DNA of 64,000 nucleotides, taken from Dyadobacter sp. CY345 (lineage in GTDB: Bacteria; Bacteroidota; Bacteroidia; Cytophagales; Spirosomataceae). Of the stretch, positions 18,486 to 28,098 are shown piece after piece (the stretch's first letter is position 1; each line of letters opens with the position of its first letter). The notes beneath the pieces are model-generated. The model searched no databases and was not told the DNA's origin. It worked only from the letters and a program-made list of their open reading frames with translations. Made by a program: the position numbers and the translations under genes. The stretch spans positions 620,001 through 684,000 of the forward strand of contig NZ_JAKFFS010000002.1 in NCBI RefSeq assembly GCF_021502725.1, in the 5' to 3' direction.

Positions 18486-19049
18486 TTGACACAAGATAGC
18501 TGTTTTTTATTGGGCTATATCGTTCGTACGCATGGTACAACGGGAGATGTAGTTATTTTTCTGGACGTAGATTATCCGGAAGAATATGAAGATATGGATT
18601 CTGTTTATTTCGAAATGAGGGGCGATTTGGTTCCATATTTTGTTGAGAGTTTTAACTTACAGAAACAGAGCAAAGCCATTGTAAGATTCGAAGAGGTCAA
18701 TACCATTGAGAAAGCACAGGCTCTGGTAGGAACTTCGCTTTATTTGCCACTCGATTCTCTTGCTGAACTTGACGAGGAAGAGTTCTATTATCATGAGATC
18801 AAAGGTTATACTGTGGTCGATGAAAAAATGGGTGAACTTGGAACGGTTCGGGAAGTTTACTCTTTGAATGGGCAAGACCTGATCGCCATGGATTACAAAG
18901 GCGTCGAGGTCTTGATTCCAACGGCGGAAGATATTGTTTTGAAAGCAGATAAGGAGAACAACAGATTGCTGGTAAATCTTCCTGAGGGTTTACTGGAAGT
19001 ATATCTTGACGATTCTTCCAACAGTAACACGCCTGATGATGCGGATTGA
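18486..19049 (+). CDS. rimM: Ribosome maturation factor RimM
   Basis: RimM binds S19 and helps mature the 30S head domain. The protein starts best at the TTG at 18486 ([17 protein letters not shown]), since no ATG exists upstream in the frame and the homologous region begins there; this gives 187 residues. The N-terminal RimM barrel spans about 8-90 and the PRC-barrel spans about 100-175 ([19 protein letters not shown], then [12 protein letters not shown]). It overlaps trmD by about 11 bases. The operon order supports the call. Confidence 0.93.
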   Translation: MTQDSCFLLGYIVRTHGTTGDVVIFLDVDYPEEYEDMDSVYFEMRGDLVPYFVESFNLQKQSKAIVRFEEVNTIEKAQALVGTSLYLPLDSLAELDEEEFYYHEIKGYTVVDEKMGELGTVREVYSLNGQDLIAMDYKGVEVLIPTAEDIVLKADKENNRLLVNLPEGLLEVYLDDSSNSNTPDDAD

Positions 19050-19713
19050 TATTATTTCCTGCGTTCCGAATCTTTTGGATAGCTTTTTTGCACACTCCAT
19101 TCTGAAACGTGCTCAGGAAGGGAAATTCGTGGAAGTTGTTGTTCATGACCTGCGCGATTATTCAGTCAACAAGCATCGCTCGATAGATGATTATGCTTTT
19201 GGCGGTGGTGCTGGAATGGTACTTCAGATTGAGCCGATCGCTGGCTGCATCCGTGCCTTGCAGGCTGAAAGAGCCTACGACGAAATAATTTACCTGACGC
19301 CTGACGGAGAATTGATGGAACAGAAAATGGTTAATCAGCTTTCTCTGAAAGGGAATCTGATCATGCTTTGCGGACATTACAAAGGTGTCGATCAGCGCGT
19401 TCGTGATCTGTTTATCACCAAAGAGATCAGTATTGGAGATTACGTCTTATCAGGTGGAGAGTTGGCGGCGGCAGTTCTTGCAGATTCGATTATCCGGTTG
19501 TTGCCAGGTGTTCTGAATGATGAAACTTCCGCCCTGACAGATTCATTCCAGGATAATTTACTGGCTCCTCCGGTTTATTCGCGTCCATTTGATTTTGAAG
19601 GAAATGTTGTTCCGGAAATATTATTGTCCGGACATGAAGCCAAAGTGGAAGAATGGCGATATGAACAATCTATCAAACGCACAAAAGAAAGAAGACCGGA
19701 TTTATTGAAGTAA
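19039..19713 (+). CDS. trmD: tRNA (guanine-N1)-methyltransferase
   Basis: TrmD methylates G37 of tRNAs that read CUN, CCN and CGG codons, which prevents +1 frameshifts. The start is [10 protein letters not shown] at 19039 (adjacent ATG at 19036), inside the end of rimM. Visible motifs include [12 protein letters not shown] (about 53-64), the SAM-knot region [12 protein letters not shown] (about 112-123) and [14 protein letters not shown] (about 134-147), which are typical of the trefoil-knot SPOUT fold. Length is about 225 residues, as expected. Confidence 0.95.
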   Translation: MRIDIISCVPNLLDSFFAHSILKRAQEGKFVEVVVHDLRDYSVNKHRSIDDYAFGGGAGMVLQIEPIAGCIRALQAERAYDEIIYLTPDGELMEQKMVNQLSLKGNLIMLCGHYKGVDQRVRDLFITKEISIGDYVLSGGELAAAVLADSIIRLLPGVLNDETSALTDSFQDNLLAPPVYSRPFDFEGNVVPEILLSGHEAKVEEWRYEQSIKRTKERRPDLLK

Positions 19714-19719
19714 ATCCGG
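19696..19719. terminator. Hairpin overlapping the trmD stop codon
   Basis: A perfect 9-bp stem (19696-19704 with 19711-19719) with a 6-base loop includes the trmD TAA. It lies between converging trmD and GNAT genes. Confidence 0.55.
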
Positions 19720-19753
19720 CTTCATATTGTATTTGATATCAACCTGAGGATTA

Positions 19754-20197
19754 TTAAAAATCCAGGTTGCAGTTGATCCACTCGTCGTCAAAGTTGGTGC
19801 CGTATTTACGGTAGAAACCCACAGCAGAAGTATTCCAGTCCAGAACCTGCCACATCATTCCTGTTGAGCCTGTTTTTTTAGCTGCGGTCACAGTGGCATC
19901 AAATAAAACTTTTCCAATACCATTACCACGCATATCTTCGGTAACGATGATGTCTTCCATATACAACCTTTTTCCCTTCCAGGTGGAGTAACGGAAATAA
20001 TACAAAGACAATCCGATAATCTTGCTGTCTACTTCTGCGACGAAAAATTCAAAAAGATTTTCCTTAAAATCTCTCGACATCTTGTCAACATTATTACTAA
20101 CCTGATCAAGTGCTCTTTCGAAAATGGCTAGTTCTTTTACTAATTCAAAAACGGCAGGGATATCTTCAAGTGTACCTTGGCGGGTAGTAATTTTCAT
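19754..20197 (-). CDS. GNAT family N-acetyltransferase
   Basis: The start is the ATG at 20197, giving 147 residues; a TTG two codons earlier is less likely. The GNAT acetyl-CoA loop is visible as DMRGNGIGKVLFDA (about 87-100, R/Q-x-x-G-x-G/A). The upstream IIGLSLYYFRYSTWKGKRLYMEDIIV and the C-terminal WNTSAVGFYRKYG suit the diamine (spermidine/spermine)-acetyltransferase-like branch. The substrate is not certain. It converges on trmD across a hairpin. Confidence 0.85.
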   Translation of the reverse strand: MKITTRQGTLEDIPAVFELVKELAIFERALDQVSNNVDKMSRDFKENLFEFFVAEVDSKIIGLSLYYFRYSTWKGKRLYMEDIIVTEDMRGNGIGKVLFDATVTAAKKTGSTGMMWQVLDWNTSAVGFYRKYGTNFDDEWINCNLDF

Positions 20198-20250
20198 GAG
20201 CAAAATTTTCTAATTAAAACATTTTGGTGACTAATATCTACTGGATATAG

Positions 20251-21285
20251 CTATTGATACTTCACGAAATTTTCCCATTTATCTACGATCGCCTGGAAAT
20301 TTCCCGGAAGTTCCGTATCAAATTGCATCCATTGTTTTGTGGTCGGATGAATAAATCCTAACGATTTCGCGTGCAGCGCCTGTCCAGGAAGTAATTTAAA
20401 ATTATTTTCGACAAAAACCTTAAAACTGCCTGTCGTTCCCCCTCTTAAAATTTTATCACCACCGTAAACTGTATCGTTAAATATTGGATGCCCGATATGT
20501 TTCATGTGTGCACGAATCTGATGGGTCCGGCCGGTTTCCAGGTTACATTTGATCAGAGAAACATATCGCATCGGTTTGATCACTTCGTAATGTGTAATCG
20601 CGTGTTTTCCCTGTGATCCGTCTTCATAAATATCCATCACACGCCTGTCACGCACGCTGCGGCCAATGTGCCCTGTGATCGTTGCCTTCGCTTCCTTAGG
20701 CTCACCCCAAATCAACGCATTATAAGTCCTTTCGATCGTATGGTCGGAAAATTGCCTTGCCAGAAAAGTCATGGCAAATTCTGTTTTGGCAATCACAAGC
20801 AGCCCGGAAGTATCCTTGTCAATTCGATGAACAAGGCCCGGCCGACCTTCTCCATTTCTACCAGTCGGTAGGTTCTGAAAATGATAAACTAATGCATTGA
20901 TCAATGTACCTGTCCAATTCCCAAAAGCCGGATGCACAACCATTCCGGTCGGCTTGTTGACCAAAAGCAATACATCGTCTTCATAAATAATATCAAGCGT
21001 GATATTTTCAGGAATGATTTCGGTATCACGCGGAGGTTCAGGAAGCAGTAACGTAATAACATCAAGCGGTTTGACTTTATAACTTGATTTAACTGCAAGC
21101 CCATTTACTTTTACCGCCTCTGCTTCGATACCATTTTGTATTTTTGTGCGGGAAGCATTCGGAACGTGGATATTTAGAAATTTATCCAAACGCATCAACG
21201 TCTGACCTTTGTCGGCTACGATGCGGTAATGTTCAAATAAATCGTCTTCTTCGTCGGCACTGTTATCAATTATTTCTAATGACAT
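20251..21285 (-). CDS. RluA/RluD-family 23S rRNA pseudouridine synthase
   Basis: The protein has 344 residues. An N-terminal S4 RNA-binding domain (about 30-85, MRLDKFLNIHVPNASRTKIQ) is followed by the PseudoU_synth_2 domain. The catalytic motif HRIDKDTSGLL starts at 153, with D156 the expected nucleophile. GRTHQIRAHMKHIGHPI lies near 252. This is the RluD layout, normally modifying helix 69 of 23S rRNA, but paralogs differ in target. Length is typical. Confidence 0.9.
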   Translation of the reverse strand: MSLEIIDNSADEEDDLFEHYRIVADKGQTLMRLDKFLNIHVPNASRTKIQNGIEAEAVKVNGLAVKSSYKVKPLDVITLLLPEPPRDTEIIPENITLDIIYEDDVLLLVNKPTGMVVHPAFGNWTGTLINALVYHFQNLPTGRNGEGRPGLVHRIDKDTSGLLVIAKTEFAMTFLARQFSDHTIERTYNALIWGEPKEAKATITGHIGRSVRDRRVMDIYEDGSQGKHAITHYEVIKPMRYVSLIKCNLETGRTHQIRAHMKHIGHPIFNDTVYGGDKILRGGTTGSFKVFVENNFKLLPGQALHAKSLGFIHPTTKQWMQFDTELPGNFQAIVDKWENFVKYQ

Positions 21286-21386
21286 CTGGAATGGTGTAAT
21301 ATGGAAAATGTCAGATAAAGCCAGTAAAACTTGCCGGCGATTATCGTTACATCATAAGTTATTTTGTTACAAAACTACCAAAATTC

Positions 21387-22307
21387 GTGGACTTACTGGT
21401 TCCTTCTTTACCGACACCTATCCAGCAGATATCAGATGAAATTACCGACAAGGCAGGGATTCGTCTGTTTGTAAAACGCGATGACCTGATTCATCCATTT
21501 GTATCCGGAAATAAATGGAGGAAATTAAAATACAATTTGCAAGAAGCGAAGGATCGGGGTTTTACTACACTTTTAACTTTTGGCGGTGCTTTTTCTAATC
21601 ATATTTACGCCACAGCGGCAGCAGGTGCTTATCTGGGTTTTAAAACTATTGGTATTGTGAGAGGTGAAGATCCTGAGAAAAGAAAATCCCCAACGCTGCA
21701 ATTTTGTGAGCAGCAGGGTATGCGGCTTCATTATGTTTCCCGCGAAGAGTATAAGCTAAAGAATTCGCCGGAGTATGTAGATCAACTTTCCAGGCAATTT
21801 GAAAATTCATTTATTATTCCGGAAGGCGGGACTTCTAAATGGGCATTACAAGGGGTAAGAGAAATGACTATTGAAGTAGAAGGCCAATTAAATCAGAAAC
21901 CAGATTATTATGCCGTTGCTGCCGGAACTGGTGGTACTGCTGCCGGAATTCTGTCGTCGGGATCTGATGTGCTGGCTTTTTCTTCATTAAAAGGTGGGTC
22001 GTTTTTAAAAAATGATATCCTGGATTTACTTAAAGGAAATAATGAATCGGGCCATCTGCAACTCTTGACCGAATATCATTTTAAAGGTTACGCGCGTCAT
22101 ACACCAGAACTTCTTGATTTTATTAAAAAATTTAAAAACAAACATTCCATTCAGTTGGAACAGGTTTATACCGGTAAGATGCTCTTTGGCTTATATGATT
22201 TGATAGCCCAGGGATTTTTTGAAAAAGGGAGCTGCGTAGTGGCCGTTCACACGGGTGGTCTGCAGGGCATGTTGGCGGAGTTGAAATTTACAACTCATGT
22301 GGATTAA
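21387..22307 (+). CDS. PLP-dependent ACC deaminase/D-cysteine desulfhydrase-type enzyme
   Basis: A 306-residue fold-type II PLP enzyme. FVKRDDLIHPFVSGNKWRKL near 28-47 is the family signature, with K43 the probable Schiff-base lysine. GGAFSNHIYATAAAG and AAGTGGTAAGI bind the phosphate. Related enzymes act on 1-aminocyclopropane-1-carboxylate or D-cysteine; the residues visible do not separate these. The start is a GTG at 21387 with no closer ATG that keeps the N-terminus. The last 20 bases overlap the converging PIN gene. Confidence 0.82.
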   Translation: MDLLVPSLPTPIQQISDEITDKAGIRLFVKRDDLIHPFVSGNKWRKLKYNLQEAKDRGFTTLLTFGGAFSNHIYATAAAGAYLGFKTIGIVRGEDPEKRKSPTLQFCEQQGMRLHYVSREEYKLKNSPEYVDQLSRQFENSFIIPEGGTSKWALQGVREMTIEVEGQLNQKPDYYAVAAGTGGTAAGILSSGSDVLAFSSLKGGSFLKNDILDLLKGNNESGHLQLLTEYHFKGYARHTPELLDFIKKFKNKHSIQLEQVYTGKMLFGLYDLIAQGFFEKGSCVVAVHTGGLQGMLAELKFTTHVD

Positions 22308-22677
22308 GTAGCTCCAAGCCACTCACATTCTTAAAATCTGAAATATTTCTAGAAATCAAGGTGTAGTCATAAACAAGTGCAGTTGCGGCAATGATGGCGT
22401 CCGGTAGTTTGATTCTATTGATTTTTCGCAGGTTAATAGTCATGTCGATCACTTCTTCGGTCAATCCAATTACAAATGAATCGTCTATAAAGTCCAGAAG
22501 GGTTTGATAAGATTTTTCGGGGGTGTTATACCCGAGAACTTCCATTTTTGAAATTACGGATATGATTGGCACATCATCAACAACTTTCGAAAGAAATTGA
22601 CTGCCTGAATCGGGCAAGTTATTATTAAGAAAATCGATTACGCTGTTCGTATCAATTAGATATCCCGATTTTCCCAT
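22288..22677 (-). CDS. PIN-domain toxin (VapC-like)
   Basis: This is an intact 129-residue PIN protein. Acidic catalytic positions are visible: D9 in LIDTN, the Glu of SKMEVLGY, and the Asp of KLPDAIIAATAL. PIN toxins are Mg-dependent RNases, often cutting tRNA or rRNA. The start lies inside the antitoxin gene (22-base overlap), and the 3' end overlaps the converging PLP gene. It differs in subtype from the broken PIN gene at 6615-7022, although the antitoxins are alike. Confidence 0.85.
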   Translation of the reverse strand: MGKSGYLIDTNSVIDFLNNNLPDSGSQFLSKVVDDVPIISVISKMEVLGYNTPEKSYQTLLDFIDDSFVIGLTEEVIDMTINLRKINRIKLPDAIIAATALVYDYTLISRNISDFKNVSGLELLNPHEL

Positions 22678-22871
22678 TCTTCCCTGCTTTTTTTTACATG
22701 AATTTGCATTTCATCAGCCACGTTGGGAGACAACTTACCAAGATATTTTTCAGAAAGTTTTTGTTTTGAATGATCGCGAGTTTTTAAAAGTTTAATAAGA
22801 TGCAAGTCTTCCAGATCTTCCAGAAGTTTATATGCCTTGCTATTTGTTACTTGGATAAGGACGGTTTCCAT
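22656..22871 (-). CDS. Antitoxin paired with the VapC-like toxin
   Basis: A 71-residue protein beginning METVLIQVTNSKAYKLLEDL, related to the antitoxin at 7022-7234 over its first 30 residues. The C-terminal half is charged (KKSREEWENRDI) and suits toxin binding. The 22-base overlap with the toxin gene implies coupled translation. A DNA-binding role at its own promoter is expected of the class but cannot be shown here. Confidence 0.75.
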   Translation of the reverse strand: METVLIQVTNSKAYKLLEDLEDLHLIKLLKTRDHSKQKLSEKYLGKLSPNVADEMQIHVKKSREEWENRDI

Positions 22872-22978
22872 TTCTTAACCGGTTAATGTGGACAGATTAG
22901 TTCAAGTTACTATAATTTTGCATTGATGGCAAATTTATCCCGACAATGAGCCGTTGGGACTACCGAAACTCAAAAACC

Positions 22979-25225
22979 CTACCAAATACTATCCTTCTTT
23001 TGAATATATTCCTTTATCAGATCTTTTTCCCCGGCTACCCATAAGACGTCTTCTTTTTCAATGATCATGGAAGAATCCGGGTTAAGAATTCGTTCTCCGT
23101 TTCTTTCTAAACCAACCACCATCCCGTGCGTAGATTCGCGGATTTGGCTGTTACGGATTGATTTTCCGATAATGTTAAATTCACTTTTAACCTCAATGCG
23201 CTGCAACGTGATTTTATCTTCCTGGGCAAAATAAGCTTCTCCGTTTCTGCTGATTTCGACATGCCCTCGAAAACTATCCAGTTGATCATCCGTGCCGATT
23301 ACCTCAATCCGGTCGTAAGGATATAAAACTTCTGTTGGCCGGGGAAGCTGAATCGTTTTCGTACCGCGTTCTATAAGGACAACATTGATGCCAAACTTTT
23401 CACGGATACCCAGCTCCTGCAAACTTTTACCGATAAGTGATGAATCCGGGCTTACTTCCAGAAATGCAAAGTGAGCGTCCCAGGGAAGCAGTATTTTCTT
23501 AGATTTTCCACTTCCTTCCAGCTGCCTTGCGTTGAGATTTTGTATAAAACGATCTTCAATTCGGCTGTAAAATAATTGCAGGCGTTGGTAAAACAGAACG
23601 ACAGCCATAATCATTATTCCGCCTGCCACCATAAGAGCGGTTGGTGTTGCGAAAAACGAATCGAGCAAGACAGCCATCAGAATTATTCCGATTAAGACGC
23701 GTGATAGTTCCAGCAGCAACAAAGGCCCCCGACTGAATCTCCGGCTCAGCCAAAGAGCAGAATATGCTTTTGTGTTTGATCTTTTGAAAATAAGCGCCCA
23801 GACAAACGGTGAAATAAATAGAAACGTAACGCCAAATATTGAACATCTGGAAATATCACTTTCCGGTACACGCTGATAAATTAACGGAGAAATTTGTTTG
23901 GCGGAAATCAGGATTATTCCAACGATTACTACGGAATTTAAAACAACGGTCTGCGCATAGGATTGGAGAATAGTTTTCCAATGTGTATTTTTTGCAATAG
24001 TCTCTGTGCTGCTGCTGTATCGGTTAAGTTTATTTCTCCATTTTTCGGGAATATGTTTGTCGAGCCATTCGTAAAATGGTTCAGACGCTTTCATCATATA
24101 AGGCGTCGTAAATGTGGTAATTACAGAAACCCCAACTGCGATAGGATACAAGAATTCACTGGTAACTTTTAATGACAATCCGAGATTTGCAATAATGAAA
24201 GAAAATTCACCGATCTGGGATAAACTCATCCCAGCCTGAATTGATTTTTTTAATGGCTGGCCAGAAATAACTGCTCCAATTGTGACGTATGTTGTTTTAC
24301 CCAAAATGACAACAAAAACTAAAATCGCGGTGGGAACGGCATATTCGATTAATAATTCCGGGTTGATCAACATACCAACGGAAATAAAGAAAATGGCTCC
24401 AAAAAGATCCTTGACAGGTTTTAACAAATGTTCAATCTTTTCCGCATGTGTTGTCTCGGCCAGAATTGATCCCATGATAAATGCGCCAAGCGCAGCCGAG
24501 AAACCAGCTTTGGTAACCAAAAAGACCATCCCGAAACAAAGTGCTATGGAAGTGATCAACACGCTTTCATCGTTCATTAGATTTCTGAACCGACGAAGCA
24601 GGGTAGGGAAAATGAAAATGCCGCCTAGAAACCATAAGATCAGAAAGAAAAATAATTTTGCGATCGATTCCAGCATTTCCATCCCGGCAAACTGCTGGCT
24701 TATGCTAAGGGTGGATAACAAAACCATTAACAAAACGGCCGTTAAATCTTCTATCACGAGAATACCGAAAACGACACTTGTGAATTTTTGTGTTTTTAAA
24801 CCTAACTCCTCGAAAGCACGGAAAATAATGGTTGTTGAAGAAATTGCGATGATACCGCCGAGGAATAAACTGTCTATTTTATCCCATCCCAGAAGTTGGC
24901 CGGTAATAAATCCGGTTCCCAGCATAAGCGACACTTCCAGTAGTCCGGTAATTGCCGCCGTGCTGCCAACCTTCACTAATTTTTTAAAACTAAATTCTAA
25001 TCCCAGATTGAACAGAAGAAAGATAACACCGATTTCCGCCCAGATCTCAATGGTTTTAATGTCTGTTATAGTTGGGAAAATCGTGAAGTTAGGACCTACA
25101 AGCAAACCAGCAAGTATATAACCCAGAACAATCGGCTGCTTTAATTTTTTGAAAATAATGGTGATAACACCAGCCATTGTCAGGATTAAAGAAAGATCTA
25201 CAATCAGCTGTGGAACGTGGGTCAT
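22979..25225 (-). CDS. CPA2-type monovalent cation:proton antiporter with TrkA-C domains
   Basis: The 748-residue membrane protein has about 12-13 transmembrane helices (about 5-390) of the Na+/H+ exchanger fold, including LGYILAGLLVGP and FISVGML. Further hydrophobic segments lie near 425-540. The cytoplasmic C-terminus has two regulatory TrkA-C-like domains (about 585-665 and 670-745; VIERGTKTIQLPRP and VVGLERNGERI). It resembles KefB-like exchangers of K+ or Na+ for H+, without the NAD-binding RCK_N domain of true KefB. It is a single gene, with a terminator for upstream sufB just before it. Confidence 0.85.
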   Translation of the reverse strand: MTHVPQLIVDLSLILTMAGVITIIFKKLKQPIVLGYILAGLLVGPNFTIFPTITDIKTIEIWAEIGVIFLLFNLGLEFSFKKLVKVGSTAAITGLLEVSLMLGTGFITGQLLGWDKIDSLFLGGIIAISSTTIIFRAFEELGLKTQKFTSVVFGILVIEDLTAVLLMVLLSTLSISQQFAGMEMLESIAKLFFFLILWFLGGIFIFPTLLRRFRNLMNDESVLITSIALCFGMVFLVTKAGFSAALGAFIMGSILAETTHAEKIEHLLKPVKDLFGAIFFISVGMLINPELLIEYAVPTAILVFVVILGKTTYVTIGAVISGQPLKKSIQAGMSLSQIGEFSFIIANLGLSLKVTSEFLYPIAVGVSVITTFTTPYMMKASEPFYEWLDKHIPEKWRNKLNRYSSSTETIAKNTHWKTILQSYAQTVVLNSVVIVGIILISAKQISPLIYQRVPESDISRCSIFGVTFLFISPFVWALIFKRSNTKAYSALWLSRRFSRGPLLLLELSRVLIGIILMAVLLDSFFATPTALMVAGGIMIMAVVLFYQRLQLFYSRIEDRFIQNLNARQLEGSGKSKKILLPWDAHFAFLEVSPDSSLIGKSLQELGIREKFGINVVLIERGTKTIQLPRPTEVLYPYDRIEVIGTDDQLDSFRGHVEISRNGEAYFAQEDKITLQRIEVKSEFNIIGKSIRNSQIRESTHGMVVGLERNGERILNPDSSMIIEKEDVLWVAGEKDLIKEYIQKKDSIW

Positions 25226-25271
25226 TGAGGATTGGTATTTTTACTGAAATATAATAATACCAATAAAATAC

Positions 25272-25301
25272 AAAAAGCCTTTGATGAATCAAAGGCTTTT
25301 T
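25272..25301 (-). terminator. Terminator between sufB and the antiporter gene
   Basis: A perfect 14-bp stem (25272-25285 with 25288-25301) and a 2-base apex. On the minus strand it ends in TTTTTGTATTTT, a good termination run. Confidence 0.85.
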
Positions 25302-25333
25302 GGCATAACTTGAAAAAATGAAAGGCAAACAAC

Positions 25334-26785
25334 TTATCCTACACTTCCTTCCAGACTGATTTCCAGTAGCTTCTGAGCTTCCACTGCAAACTCCATAGGA
25401 AGTTGGTTTAAAACTTCTTTTGCGTATCCATTTACGATCAATGCAACCGCTTGTTCCGTAGGAATTCCGCGTTGGTTGCAGTAAAATAATATATCTTCTC
25501 CAATTTTAGAAGTCGTCGCTTCGTGCTCAACAGTTGCTGACGGATTGCTGACTTCTATATAAGGGAAAGTATGGGCTCCGCATTTATCTCCCAATAACAA
25601 TGAATCACATTGTGAGAAATTGCGCGCTTTTTCGGCTTTTTTGAAAACCTGAACCAAACCTCTATACGAGTTCTGACTCTTTCCTGCAGAGATACCTTTT
25701 GAAACGATACGGCTTTTGGTATTTTTACCAATATGGATCATTTTTGTTCCGGTATCCGCCTGTTGCATGTTATTTGTTACTGCAACAGAATAAAATTCCC
25801 CAATCGAATTGTCACCTTTCAGGATAACCGAAGGATATTTCCACGTAATAGCAGAACCTGTTTCAACCTGCGTCCAGGATATTTTTGAGAAAGCGCCATC
25901 ACACAAACCGCGTTTTGTAACAAAGTTATAGATACCGCCTTTTCCGTCTTTATCACCAGGATACCAGTTTTGCACTGTTGAATATTTGACATTCGAATTT
26001 TCATGCGCGAAAATCTCAACAACTGCCGCATGTAACTGATTTTCATCACGCATCGGTGCGGTACAACCTTCAAGATAACTTACATGACTATCAGCATCAG
26101 CGATGATCAATGTACGTTCGAACTGACCAGTACCTGCCGCGTTAATACGGAAATAAGTAGATAATTCCATAGGGCATTTAACGCCTTTCGGAATATACAC
26201 AAATGATCCGTCGGAGAAAACAGCCGAATTTAAAGCGGCATAATAATTATCCTTTGGCGGCACAACTGATCCCAGGTATTTCTTTACAAGATCTGAATGT
26301 TCACGTATTGCTTCGCTGATCGAACAGAAAATAATTCCCTTCTCTCTCAGTGATTCTTTAAAAGTCGTAAAAACAGATTCTGAGTCCATCACTGCATCGA
26401 CCGCAATGGATACTCCGGAAAGTCTTTTTTGTTCATTAAGAGAAATTCCCAAACGCTGGAAAGTGTCACGTAATTCAGGATCTATATCGTCCAGACTTTC
26501 AACAACTTTTTTCTTTTTTGGTGCTGAATAATATTTAATTGCCTGAAAGTCAATTTTTGGATAATGAACATTCGGCCATTTTGGTTCCGGCATTTTCAAC
26601 CACATCGTATATGCTTTCAAACGCCACTCCAACATCCATTCTGGTTCATTCTTTTTTGCGGAAATAAACCGTATAGTGCTTTCATCCAAGCCCACGGGAG
26701 CTTCGTCTGCTTCAATATCAGTTACAAATCCGTATTTGTATTCCGAACTGGTGATTTCCTCCAACAATTCATCTTCTTTGCTCAT
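25334..26785 (-). CDS. sufB: Fe-S cluster assembly scaffold protein SufB
   Basis: SufB with SufC and SufD builds Fe-S clusters in the cytoplasm. The 483-residue protein shows the family core: [53 protein letters not shown] and [27 protein letters not shown] regions in order, ending with the [19 protein letters not shown] helix. The Cys of EGC and the [12 protein letters not shown] segment are as expected. It is alone here: no sufC or sufD follows within the window, and a terminator separates it from the antiporter. A Crp/Fnr-like palindrome lies upstream at 26890-26903. Confidence 0.95.
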   Translation of the reverse strand: MSKEDELLEEITSSEYKYGFVTDIEADEAPVGLDESTIRFISAKKNEPEWMLEWRLKAYTMWLKMPEPKWPNVHYPKIDFQAIKYYSAPKKKKVVESLDDIDPELRDTFQRLGISLNEQKRLSGVSIAVDAVMDSESVFTTFKESLREKGIIFCSISEAIREHSDLVKKYLGSVVPPKDNYYAALNSAVFSDGSFVYIPKGVKCPMELSTYFRINAAGTGQFERTLIIADADSHVSYLEGCTAPMRDENQLHAAVVEIFAHENSNVKYSTVQNWYPGDKDGKGGIYNFVTKRGLCDGAFSKISWTQVETGSAITWKYPSVILKGDNSIGEFYSVAVTNNMQQADTGTKMIHIGKNTKSRIVSKGISAGKSQNSYRGLVQVFKKAEKARNFSQCDSLLLGDKCGAHTFPYIEVSNPSATVEHEATTSKIGEDILFYCNQRGIPTEQAVALIVNGYAKEVLNQLPMEFAVEAQKLLEISLEGSVG

Positions 26786-26861
26786 AGTCTTAATTATATC
26801 ACGCTACGGTTGTCATTAAATTAATAACACATAGAAATGACATTGAGTTTAAATATAGACT

Positions 26862-26911
26862 CAAAAATACATAAAAATATGCACAAGTTATGACTACTGT
26901 CATAACTTGTG
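26862..26911 (-). promoter_or_regulatory. sufB promoter with Crp/Fnr-like palindrome; also hldD hairpin
   Basis: On the minus strand TATTTTTG (26869-26862) is a -7 element without a -33 TTTG. ATGAC-TACT-GTCAT at 26890-26903 is centred 34.5 bp from the end of that element, near position -39 from the expected start, where class II activators bind. The palindrome sits inside a longer perfect 13-bp stem (26882-26894 with 26899-26911), so it may also terminate hldD, whose stop is 32 bp away. Both roles can coexist. Confidence 0.55.
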
Positions 26912-26942
26912 ATTCAAAATCGGTTATTTAGACCGTTAAAAA

Positions 26943-27908
26943 TTAAAGGTAACTTGTCGAAGTCAGATACTCTTTCACGTATTCGCTGACGCCTTCTTCA
27001 AGTGTATAAAAAGGCCTTGTGAATCCAATTGAACGCAATTTACTCATATTTGCCTGAGTAAAATACTGATATTTGTCACGAATATCTTCCGGCGTATCAA
27101 TAAAACTGATATCTGGCGTTTTGTCCATGGCCTGGAAAGTGCTCGTCACCAGATCTTTGAAGGTACGCGCCTTTCCGCTTCCAAGATTGTATATGCCCGA
27201 ATCCTTACGATGGTGCATGAAAAACAGGCATACTTCGATCAGATCTTTCACATAAATGAAATCACGCATTTGCTCGCCATCCTTGAAATTAGGATTGTGA
27301 GAGCGGAATAACTTCATCTTTTCTGTTGCTTTAATCTGGTTAAATGCATGGAAAATAACCGAAGCCATACGACCCTTGTGGTATTCATTCGGTCCGTATA
27401 CGTTAAAAAATTTCAGCCCAGCCCAGAAGAAAGGTTTTTTCTCTTGCTGCAATGCCCATATATCGAAATCATTTTTAGAATCTCCATAAGGGTTCAACGG
27501 TTTAAGCTGAGGAATCAGAGATTCATTGTCGTCATAGCCAAGTTCGCCTAATCCATAAGTGGCCGCAGATGAAGCATATACCAACGGGATTTGATAAGCA
27601 ATGCATTTTTCCCAAATCCTTTTAGAATAATTCAGATTGAGCTCGTCAAATATATCTTTATCGAATTCTGTCGTATCAGTTCTTGCGCCGATATGGAAAA
27701 TAAACTCCACGTCCTGATTGTTCTTGTCGAGCCATTCAAAAAATGAATCTCGTTCAACCCTTTCCTTGATCGTTTTGCCTACAAGATTTTCTGCTTTTTC
27801 AATTTTTGAAAAATCGTCAACTGCAATAATGCTACTGAAGCCTTCCTGGTTGAGTCTGCTGATCAGACCGCTACCGATAAATCCGGCTGCACCTGTTACT
27901 ATAATCAT
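26943..27908 (-). CDS. hldD: ADP-L-glycero-D-manno-heptose 6-epimerase
   Basis: HldD makes the heptose precursor of the lipopolysaccharide inner core. The 321-residue extended-SDR protein starts MIIVTGAAGFIGSG (NADP Rossmann motif). It has HIGARTDTTEFD (about 82-93), YASSAATYG, and the catalytic Tyr/Lys in NPYGDSK (about 139-145). GLKFFNVYGPNEYHKGRMAS is the typical HldD substrate region. Length and motifs are normal. The other ADP-heptose genes are not in the window. Confidence 0.93.
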   Translation of the reverse strand: MIIVTGAAGFIGSGLISRLNQEGFSSIIAVDDFSKIEKAENLVGKTIKERVERDSFFEWLDKNNQDVEFIFHIGARTDTTEFDKDIFDELNLNYSKRIWEKCIAYQIPLVYASSAATYGLGELGYDDNESLIPQLKPLNPYGDSKNDFDIWALQQEKKPFFWAGLKFFNVYGPNEYHKGRMASVIFHAFNQIKATEKMKLFRSHNPNFKDGEQMRDFIYVKDLIEVCLFFMHHRKDSGIYNLGSGKARTFKDLVTSTFQAMDKTPDISFIDTPEDIRDKYQYFTQANMSKLRSIGFTRPFYTLEEGVSEYVKEYLTSTSYL

Positions 27909-28060
27909 ATGGTGAGATTATTTGTTTAAAGAGCTTAAACTGTGAAAAGAATGCCTGATAAGAGTAATTCAATTCATCAATCTACTCACGAATTTCGCTA
28001 TTAAATTGTATTTTTTTTAGTTTACTGCTTATAATTTTACAAAACTACCGATACAAGATG

Positions 28061-28068
28061 TAATTTTG
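28061..28068 (+). promoter_or_regulatory. -7 element before the QueD-like gene
   Basis: TAATTTTG fits TAnnTTTG and would start transcription about 25 bases before the ATG at 28099. No TTTG lies 19 bp upstream. Confidence 0.45.
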
Positions 28069-28098
28069 TAACATTATTACATAGGGAAGGAAAAATTT

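Noticed and set aside
24282-25121. 279-codon plus-strand frame
   Set aside because: Antisense shadow of the CPA2 antiporter, whose membrane pattern and motifs are clear.
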